From Candidatus Acidiferrum typicum (lineage in GTDB: Bacteria > Acidobacteriota > Terriglobia > Acidiferrales > UBA7541): a stretch of 12,430 nucleotides of DNA. The stretch's first letter is position 1. Every line of letters starts with the position of its first letter. Positions 7,551 to 12,430 of the stretch are shown here, piece after piece. A program made the position numbers and the translations under genes. The stretch covers positions 1 through 12,430 of the forward strand of contig JAOAPW010000032.1 in the NCBI GenBank assembly GCA_025463105.1, given 5' to 3'. The notes under the pieces were generated by a model. It was given only the letters and a program-made list of their open reading frames with translations. It was not told where the DNA came from and did no database searches.

Positions 7551-7834
7551 GGAATCGCTCCTTTTAAGTAGTGAGCTGCGGAGATCGTAGGCACTAACGA
7601 AAATGTCCTCAGTTCAGTTCGCTAGCCAATTTCGCATCTGGTTTTCCTGGCCCGAATCGGCGACGCAAACAGTTTCGACTCAGACACAAAAATCGATGTT
7701 TTGGCACGCGACGCCGTCAACACTCCGACATGCTCGTAATAGTGCGTATGGGAGGTTTTATCACAGATGCCGCGTCACTTCCAGTCGTGCGGGTTCGTTT
7801 TATGTGCGATGTCGAACGACATGTTGCTGTTGAT
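7551..7834. other. Intergenic region, no supported gene
   Basis: These 284 bp separate the DUF72 stop from the YVTN start, both on the minus strand. I see only the YVTN ribosome binding site at its left end and a short palindrome ATGTCGAACGACAT (7809-7822) 13 bases beyond the DUF72 stop. An open plus-strand frame (7603-7833) codes for an unlikely, Cys-ended peptide and is not counted. Confidence 0.5.
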
Positions 7835-8731
7835 TCAGGTCCGGGCAGGTCTAAGTATTTCGCTGACGCGTGCCATTAATCCCTGTGCGTCGAAAGGCGC
7901 TCGAACCTTGGCATCGTTATCGAAATATATAAATACATCCCGTGGTTGCATCTGCGATTTCCCAGGCTTGATTATTTGTTTGGCATCCGCCGGTTGTTCT
8001 CCCCGAGCCCAGGAAGCTACGCGGGCGGCCCACTGATCGAGGGCTTCGCGATCATATCCGCTGGCATAAAGCTGCTCCGAGCCATGCAGCCGGCAGTAAA
8101 TAAAATCGGAAGTGACGTCCATCAGCCGGGGCCATTCCACTGTGTCGGCGCACACCAGCGCCACGTCATACGCGCGAAGCAACTCGATGAACGCCGGTGT
8201 CACAAAACTGACATGGCGAATTTCCATGGCGTGACGCAGCGGAAGCCTGGCGTCCGTTTTCAGCGCGGATCGGCCGCTCAGACGCTTGTCGTGACGCCGT
8301 GCCAATGCGGCGGCGGACTCCGTGTCGTGCGGCAACATTTTCAGGAATGACTCAAGCTTTGGGAGATCGAAACGGAAATTCGGCGGGAATTGCCAGAGGA
8401 TGGGTCCGAACTTCGGCCCCAAACGCAGAACACCGGATGCCAGGAAATTTGCCAGGGGCGCCTTTACATCTTTCAGGCGCTTGATGTGCGTGATGAATCG
8501 CGGTCCCTTGACGGAGAAAACGAAATCATCAGGCGTTTCGGCGGCCCACGCCTCAAAATATTCAGGGCGCTGTAACGAATAGAACGTTCCATTATTCTCG
8601 ATCGACCGAAAAATATTGGCCGCGTAAGCGAGTTCGCGTTTTTGCGGAAGCTTTGGAGGATAGAAAACTCCGCGCCAGGGCGGATACCTCCAGCCTGAGA
8701 TTCCGATACGCACTGTGCCGGGGGCTGCCAT
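7835..8731 (-). CDS. DUF72 (YecE-like) TIM-barrel protein
   Basis: This 298-residue protein is a clear DUF72 member. It opens with IGISGWRYPPWRGVFYP (9-25) and continues with the family blocks IENNGTFYSLQ, FVFSVKGPRFITH, KRLKD and GPILWQFPPNF. It closes with DVFIYFDNDAKVRAPFDA, the usual YF.N.....A..NA ending in divergent form. DUF72 proteins are predicted TIM barrels, with no agreed biochemical function. The start ATG 8731 lies 24 bp after the udgX stop on the same strand, so the two are probably co-transcribed, with udgX first. The only SD-like sequence is GGAA about eight bases upstream, which is weak and suggests translational dependence on udgX. The linkage to a uracil-DNA protein and, beyond it, to a mutasome hints at a DNA-repair role, but this is inference. 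Confidence 0.9.
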   Translation of the reverse strand: MAAPGTVRIGISGWRYPPWRGVFYPPKLPQKRELAYAANIFRSIENNGTFYSLQRPEYFEAWAAETPDDFVFSVKGPRFITHIKRLKDVKAPLANFLASGVLRLGPKFGPILWQFPPNFRFDLPKLESFLKMLPHDTESAAALARRHDKRLSGRSALKTDARLPLRHAMEIRHVSFVTPAFIELLRAYDVALVCADTVEWPRLMDVTSDFIYCRLHGSEQLYASGYDREALDQWAARVASWARGEQPADAKQIIKPGKSQMQPRDVFIYFDNDAKVRAPFDAQGLMARVSEILRPART

Positions 8732-8755
8732 AAAAATATTCCGAAACGTCGCCTG

Positions 8756-9388
8756 TCAGAGCACGCGCGCAATTTTTTTGAGATCGGTGATGAACTGTTT
8801 CATGGCATCGTGTCGAGCCTGTTCATCCGGCGCGCGCAAGATAGAAGATGGGTGCACGGTGGCCATCACATGGGACGCAAGCTCGGATTGCAGAAACTCG
8901 CCCCGGTGCTGCGTGACGCGAAAATCCCGGCCCAGCAGGCTTTGCGCCGCCGTCGCTCCCAGCAGGACGATAATCTTCGGGCGAAGCGCCGCGATTTCCG
9001 CGTCCAGCCATGGCCTGCATGCGGCAATTTCCACGGCATTTGGTTTTTTATGAATGCGCCTTTTTCCTCGCGGCTCCCACTTGAAATGTTTTACGGCATT
9101 CGTGACGTAAACTTTCTTGCGATCGATTCCCGCGTCCTCCAGAGCCCGATCCAGCAATTTCCCGGCTGGCCCAACAAACGGTCGGCCTTCCAGATCTTCC
9201 TGGTCGCCGGGCTGCTCGCCAACGAACATGATTTTTGCGTTCGGCGCGCCCTCGCCAAAAACGGTTTGCGTGCCGAGTTTCCATAAATCACACGCTTGGC
9301 AATTTTTTGCGGCTTTCTTCAGATCTTCCAGGTTCCCATGCAGCGGCAGCAAAGGATTTGCAGGATCGTGTTTAGAACGCTTGGCCAT
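8756..9388 (-). CDS. udgX: UdgX-type uracil-DNA binding protein (family 4-like UDG)
   Basis: This 210-residue protein belongs to the family 4 uracil-DNA glycosylase group and shows the features of UdgX. Motif A is GEQPGDQED (57-65, Glu58). A loop holding KRRIH (109-113) is specific to UdgX; in the Mycobacterium smegmatis protein the corresponding His attacks the deoxyribose after uracil release and leaves the protein covalently bound to DNA. Motif B is HPSS (179-182). Iron-sulfur ligands are Cys30, Cys33 and Cys124, while the fourth position, VKC in family 4, is VKH here (His101), as in other UdgX proteins. It should act on uracil in single-stranded DNA in the cytoplasm as a suicide trap. The frame is open to 9616, but homology begins at ATG 9388 and the upstream codons are not protein-like. 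No strong SD precedes this start. It leads a two-gene unit with DUF72 and diverges from imuA. Confidence 0.93.
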   Translation of the reverse strand: MAKRSKHDPANPLLPLHGNLEDLKKAAKNCQACDLWKLGTQTVFGEGAPNAKIMFVGEQPGDQEDLEGRPFVGPAGKLLDRALEDAGIDRKKVYVTNAVKHFKWEPRGKRRIHKKPNAVEIAACRPWLDAEIAALRPKIIVLLGATAAQSLLGRDFRVTQHRGEFLQSELASHVMATVHPSSILRAPDEQARHDAMKQFITDLKKIARVL

Positions 9389-9419
9389 GCTATTTAGATG
9401 CGCGCCTAAAAATATCGGA

Positions 9420-9437
9420 ATATCCCTACAGGAATAT
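9420..9437. promoter_or_regulatory. Imperfect operator-like palindrome on the udgX side
   Basis: ATATCCCTACAGGAATAT matches its own reverse complement at 14 of 18 positions. It overlaps the possible -10 of udgX and ends 32 bases from its start codon, a suitable place for a repressor. It shares the CTACAG core with the site at 9590-9603. Confidence 0.3.
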
Positions 9438-9589
9438 AGAAATAAAACTAGGGGAAATAATTGGTGATTGATTTTCAAAAAGGCGTGTCCTCTTCGTCCC
9501 GAAAGGCACGGGACGTAGAGGCCGCTACAAAACCATCCTTGTCTCCAGCAGTTGTAGAGGCCGCCCGCTCTTGGGGCTGGCAGATGTTC

Positions 9590-9603
9590 GTTCTCTACAG
9601 AAC
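9590..9603. promoter_or_regulatory. Perfect palindrome GTTCT-N4-AGAAC, candidate operator
   Basis: GTTCTCTACAGAAC has perfect 5-bp arms around CTAC. GTTC/GAAC half-sites occur in LexA operators of several phyla, but the arrangement here (GTTC outward, six bases between) differs from the Gram-positive GAAC-N4-GTTC box. It lies 33 bp ahead of the imuA -35. Identity of the binding protein is inferred only. Confidence 0.4.
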
Positions 9604-9618
9604 CAAACTGAGTCACTA

Positions 9619-9632
9619 CCGGAAATATCCGG
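9619..9632. promoter_or_regulatory. Second operator-like palindrome next to the imuA -35
   Basis: CCGGAAATATCCGG is symmetric at 12 of 14 positions and ends three bases before TTGACA. A related CGGAATATCC occurs at 9416-9425 near udgX. It may be a regulator site overlapping the promoter, or chance. Confidence 0.3.
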
Positions 9633-9635
9633 GGA

Positions 9636-9664
9636 TTGACAATGATCAGGAACTCAGGGAAAAT
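9636..9664 (+). promoter_or_regulatory. Sigma70-type promoter of imuA
   Basis: A perfect -35 TTGACA (9636-9641) is followed by a 17-bp spacer and GAAAAT (9659-9664, four of six). Transcription would start near 9671, giving a leader of about 55 bases before the imuA ATG. Confidence 0.5.
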
Positions 9665-9726
9665 CTCTCTGGGCGAACAAAAAGCGAATATATTTCCAGC
9701 CCTTGGGACCGCCCATTGGACCTGCT

Positions 9727-10506
9727 ATGCCTGCAAATCTTGCCGCATTACGCGCTCAAGTCGAACTCGCTCTGGCCGGGCGTGTTCCCGCTCCTTTCAC
9801 GATTCGCGAACACCAGGTTGAAAATGTTCCCACGGGCATTTCTGAAGTGGATGCATTGGCTGGAGGGTTGCCTCGCGGAGCGCTCACTGAAATTTTTGGT
9901 CCTCCTTGCTCAGGCCGCACAAGTTTATTGTTCTCCGCTTTGAGCGTCAGGACAATGAATGCCGAAGCATGCGCGCTTATAGACGGATGTGACGCATTTG
10001 ATCCCCACAGTGCGGAGGCCGGCGGAATTGATCTGAAGCAATTGCTGTGGGTGCGCTGCCGCACCATGGAACAAAGCTTTCGCGCCACTGATTTTCTGCT
10101 GCAGGCAGGAGGGTTTGGGTTCATCGCCCTCGATCTGAGCGACATTCCGCGCGAACTGGTGCATCGGGTTCCCCTCGACACCTGGTTTCGTTTTCGGCGC
10201 GCTGTGGAGGGCACGCCAACGATTCTATTGGTTCTGGAACAGGAACCTCATGCGAAAACATGCGCTTCACTGGTGCTGCGAGTAAACGCAGAGCGCTCCC
10301 GTTGGAAAACGACAAACCCCGCGGACGTTGCGGATTTTTACCGCAACCCATTTTCGCGGCTTCTCGATGGCTCGGAAGTTCATGTCGAAATGATTCGCTC
10401 TCGCAGCCATTGGGGCACCAAAACTGATTTTCAGAATGGGCGAGATCCGCGTATGAGAGATAGCTCCATGAAAATTTTTGAGACAAAGGAAATTTTTGGC
10501 TTCTAG
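9727..10506 (+). CDS. imuA: ImuA, RecA-like subunit of the translesion mutasome
   Basis: This 259-residue protein is a RecA-fold ATPase-like protein. After the linker VPTGISEVDALAGGLPRGALTEI (34-56) comes a Walker A-like loop GPPCSGRTS (58-66), in which the usual lysine is Arg64, and a Walker B-like strand GFIALDLSD (131-139). The PTGI..VD..AGGGLPRG block is shared with ImuA/SulA-like proteins that occur with imuB and dnaE2. ImuA is thought to help assemble the ImuB-DnaE2 mutasome during DNA damage. ATG 9727 (GGA six bases before it) is preferred; a TTG 24 bases upstream is an alternative. The C-terminal tail after about residue 228 is polar and probably disordered, ending in KEIFGF. It is followed after 100 bp by imuB. 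Confidence 0.88.
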   Translation: MPANLAALRAQVELALAGRVPAPFTIREHQVENVPTGISEVDALAGGLPRGALTEIFGPPCSGRTSLLFSALSVRTMNAEACALIDGCDAFDPHSAEAGGIDLKQLLWVRCRTMEQSFRATDFLLQAGGFGFIALDLSDIPRELVHRVPLDTWFRFRRAVEGTPTILLVLEQEPHAKTCASLVLRVNAERSRWKTTNPADVADFYRNPFSRLLDGSEVHVEMIRSRSHWGTKTDFQNGRDPRMRDSSMKIFETKEIFGF

Positions 10507-10606
10507 GGGGCCAACCTCTTAACTCCCTCGGTCAGGCACATGCAGCGTTGTAGAACTTTCTGCAATTGAAACCGGAATGAGCGGGTGAGGTTATCAAAAT
10601 TTCTTT
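10507..10606 (+). other. imuA-imuB spacer with an imperfect palindrome
   Basis: The spacer contains TTGTAGAACTTTCTGCAA (10548-10565), symmetric at 16 of 18 positions, followed by TTGAAA (10566-10571) and, after 17 bp, a weak GGTTAT. A second promoter or operator for imuB is possible. The nearest SD-like element, GAGG (10587-10590), is 16 bases from the imuB ATG. Confidence 0.3.
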
Positions 10607-12187
10607 ATGGCGTTTGCTTCTATTTACGTTCCCAATTCCATGGTGCAAACCATTGTGCGCGCCGAGCCCGATTTACGCGATCGCGCGATCGCTCTTGTGG
10701 ATGGATGTCCTCCCCTCTGGAAAATAGTTGCCGCGAACGAAGCCGCTTTGCGCGAGGGGATCGAATTGGGCATGGGAGGATCGCAAGCACAGCAATTTTG
10801 CAAAGTGGAAGTCCGGCATCGTTCTCCGGAACAGGAAAAGGCTGCCCATGCAGCTTTGCTGGACGTGGGGTGGTCTGTATCTCCGCGCATCGAAGATACG
10901 GCGCCGGGCATGATCGTTCTCGATCTTGCGGGCCTGACCTCGTTATTTAAATCCCTGGAAAATATTGCCGCCATACTGGCTGAGCGCTCCTCCCGTGTCG
11001 GCTTGCATCCCAATATTGCCGTGGCCTCCAACATCGAAGCCGCGATCCATGCCGCAAGAGGCCTTGCTGGAATTACTTTGATTCCTCCAGGAGAGGAGCC
11101 GGAGCGCTTGAGTTCACTGCCGGTTGAAGTGCTTCTGCCATCCACTGAAATTCTCGAAACGTTGCAACGTTGGGGCATTCGCACATGCGGAGCCCTGACT
11201 GCATTGCCTCTCCTGCAATTATCCGAACGCCTGGGCACTGAAGGAGTTTTCCTGCACCAACGGGCAGGAGGGAAATATTGCCGTTCGCTCGTTCTCGCTG
11301 AACCGGAAACACGCTTCACCGAAGAAATGAAGCTGGACTACGCCATCACGGAACTTGAGCCATTGTCATTCCTGCTGCACAGACTGCTCGATCAAGTGTG
11401 CGCTCGTCTCGAAGCGCGCGCACTTGCCGCTTCCGCTTTTTGCCTGCGATTTGATTTGAAAGATTTCATGGAAGAGGAATCTAAAGTTAAAAATAAATCT
11501 TCCGTTTCGATGACGGAGTCCAGGATCTACGAAAAGATACTGCGTCTTCCCGTGCCTATGCGGGACTCCAAAACACTTTTGAAATTGCTGCGATTGCAAT
11601 TGCAATCCGATCCGCCCAACGGTTCCATCGTAAAAATTATTCTTACAGCCGAACCTGCCCGGCCGCGTGCGGGGCAAAAAGGATTGTTCGTTCCGGATTC
11701 TCCGGATCGCGAAAAACTGGAAGTTACCATCGCGCGGATTGCCGGACTGGTTGGAAATTCAAACGTAGGTTCGCCCCAATTGGTGGATACGCATCGTCCC
11801 GGAGAATTCAGGATGTTCCCCTTCTCTCCCGCATCGGAAGAATCCGCCGGCAGCCGGAAACGTGAACCCAGCTCTCGCCGCACTGCGATCGCTTTCCGGA
11901 TGTTCCGGCCTGAACTCCTGGCAAACGTGGAGTCGCGAGAAGGATGTCCCTTCCGTGTAAGTTTTCGCGGCGCCCGTGGGAACGTTGTCGCGGCCTCCGG
12001 GCCCTGGCGGACTTCCGGAGATTGGTGGGAAACGCATGGATGGCGCGAGGACGAGTGGGATGTCGAAATCCACTTCAATTCTTCGGGCAAGAAACAAATT
12101 TCTCATCGGGGCGCGCAAGACGGACTGTACCGGATTTATTACGACTGGATGCGCCGCAGCTGGTTTGTGCGAGGCAGATACGATTGA
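10607..12187 (+). CDS. imuB: ImuB, catalytically degenerate Y-family polymerase homologue
   Basis: This 526-residue protein has the ImuB architecture. The N-terminal Y-family palm begins FASIYVPNSMVQ, without the Asp pair of active DinB enzymes, and the second catalytic block is degenerate (GMIVLDLAGLTSLF, 101-114, without the SIDE-type acidic pair). A helix-hairpin-like thumb follows at about 165-215 and a little-finger region at about 240-350. A beta-clamp binding pentapeptide QKGLF lies at 357-361. The C-terminal ImuB domain has VGSPQLVDTHRPGEFRM, the GPWRTSGDWW block (466-475) and the final YYDWMRRSWFVRGRYD. ImuB does not synthesise DNA; it bridges the sliding clamp, ImuA and DnaE2. A Lys/Ser-rich stretch at 288-306 is probably a flexible insert. 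ATG 10607 is the first start after a stop at 10586-10588. Its TGA shares one base with the dnaE2 ATG. Confidence 0.94.
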   Translation: MAFASIYVPNSMVQTIVRAEPDLRDRAIALVDGCPPLWKIVAANEAALREGIELGMGGSQAQQFCKVEVRHRSPEQEKAAHAALLDVGWSVSPRIEDTAPGMIVLDLAGLTSLFKSLENIAAILAERSSRVGLHPNIAVASNIEAAIHAARGLAGITLIPPGEEPERLSSLPVEVLLPSTEILETLQRWGIRTCGALTALPLLQLSERLGTEGVFLHQRAGGKYCRSLVLAEPETRFTEEMKLDYAITELEPLSFLLHRLLDQVCARLEARALAASAFCLRFDLKDFMEEESKVKNKSSVSMTESRIYEKILRLPVPMRDSKTLLKLLRLQLQSDPPNGSIVKIILTAEPARPRAGQKGLFVPDSPDREKLEVTIARIAGLVGNSNVGSPQLVDTHRPGEFRMFPFSPASEESAGSRKREPSSRRTAIAFRMFRPELLANVESREGCPFRVSFRGARGNVVAASGPWRTSGDWWETHGWREDEWDVEIHFNSSGKKQISHRGAQDGLYRIYYDWMRRSWFVRGRYD

Positions 12188-12430
12188 TGTATACGGAACT
12201 CCATGCGCGCTCGGCGTTCAGCTTTCTTGAGGGAGCTTCCCTGCCCGAGGAATTGGCAACGGTGTGCGCGGAGCACGGAATGCCGGGCATGGCTCTGCTC
12301 GATCGCGATGGAGTCTATGGCGCGCCGCGTTTTTATCTGGCCGCAAAGAACATTCCCATTCGCGCCCACATCGGCGCCGAAGTCACATCCACGGAAGGCT
12401 GGCGTTATCCACTGCTGGTTGCATCCAGGC
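12187..12430 (+). CDS. dnaE2: DnaE2 (ImuC) error-prone DNA polymerase, N-terminal part
   Basis: Only the first 81 codons are in the window; the frame is open to the right edge. The protein starts YTELHARSAFSFLEGAS, the first strand and metal-binding region of the PHP domain of DnaE-type C-family polymerases. It continues with PEELATVCAEHGMPGMALLDRDGVYGAPRFYLAAK and IRAHIGAEVT, all standard blocks of this domain. Presence behind imuA-imuB identifies it as DnaE2, the polymerase that performs translesion synthesis in the mutasome, rather than the replicative DnaE1. Its ATG overlaps the imuB stop (TGATG), so the two are translationally coupled. The full gene should be about 1,000-1,100 codons by family. 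Confidence 0.93.
   Translation, partial: MYTELHARSAFSFLEGASLPEELATVCAEHGMPGMALLDRDGVYGAPRFYLAAKNIPIRAHIGAEVTSTEGWRYPLLVASR

Larger units (their letters stand above)
9389..9726. promoter_or_regulatory. Divergent control region between udgX and imuA
   Basis: This 338-bp region has no convincing gene. Near udgX it is AT-rich (9411-9480), with the imperfect palindrome at 9420-9437 and a possible minus-strand -10, TATATT (9433-9438). The middle holds a hairpin CGTCCCG/CGGGACG (9495-9515) and two copies of GTAGAGGCCGC (9515-9525 and 9554-9564). Near imuA come the perfect palindrome at 9590-9603, a second palindrome at 9619-9632 and the imuA promoter. The density of short symmetric sites fits regulated divergent transcription. 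Confidence 0.6.

Noticed and set aside
7809..7822. ATGTCGAACGACAT palindrome as the terminator of the DUF72 gene
   Set aside because: Only a two-base loop, which cannot form a stable hairpin, and no T-run; possibly chance.
7603..7833. Plus-strand open frame of 76 codons between the YVTN and DUF72 genes
   Set aside because: Composition is not protein-like, ends in a Cys run, has no RBS and no family resemblance.
9495..9564. CRISPR-like repeats
   Set aside because: Only two 11-bp copies, with no regular repeat-spacer pattern and no cas genes.
9590..9603. Calling GTTCTCTACAGAAC a LexA box outright
   Set aside because: The half-site order and spacing do not match a LexA operator type I can name with certainty, and no lexA gene is in the window.
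9389..9616. N-terminal extension of udgX by 76 residues
   Set aside because: The extension uses the regulatory region, contains Cys- and Trp-rich non-conserved sequence, and UdgX homology starts at ATG 9388.
9461..9943. Plus-strand open frame of 160 codons overlapping the start of imuA
   Set aside because: No ATG start or SD, no recognisable domain, and its second half is a shifted reading of the well-supported imuA frame.

Overview
The window looks like a chromosomal segment of an acidobacterium (Acidobacteriota, probably the Terriglobia/'Koribacter'-like side). This is inferred from gene content and style: moderate GC, many secreted beta-propeller and NTF2-like proteins, GTAG...CTAC palindromic intergenic repeats, and a complete-looking imuA-imuB-dnaE2 cassette. 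No rRNA or other taxonomic marker is present, so the assignment is provisional.

Left half (1-7550) is a loose series of mostly unrelated metabolic or envelope genes. In order they are: an alpha/beta hydrolase of the cofactor-free haloperoxidase/esterase type (+), an unrecognised five-helix membrane protein (+), a secreted six-bladed NHL propeller (-), a membrane-anchored HNH-like protein (+), a zinc dipeptidyl-peptidase III of family M49 (+), a small secreted NTF2/SnoaL-like protein (+) and a secreted YncE/YVTN propeller (-). Two REP/BIME-like inverted repeats with GTAG...CTAC ends flank the membrane protein gene. Two hairpins lie between the convergent NTF2-like and YVTN genes.

Right half (7835-12430) is a DNA-damage tolerance locus. 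On the minus strand lie a family-4-type uracil-DNA glycosylase relative carrying the KRRIH loop diagnostic of UdgX (the protein that covalently captures uracil-DNA) and, 24 bp downstream, a DUF72 (YecE-like) protein. Divergently, on the plus strand, are imuA (RecA-like), imuB (catalytically degenerate Y-family polymerase with a clamp-binding motif) and the first 81 codons of dnaE2 (error-prone C-family polymerase), which runs off the window. imuB and dnaE2 overlap by one base (TGATG).

The 338-bp divergent region between udgX and imuA holds a good sigma70-type promoter for imuA and several short palindromes that could be SOS or other operators. The most interesting reading is that a uracil-trapping protein and a translesion mutasome share one control region and may form a coordinated mutagenesis/repair unit.
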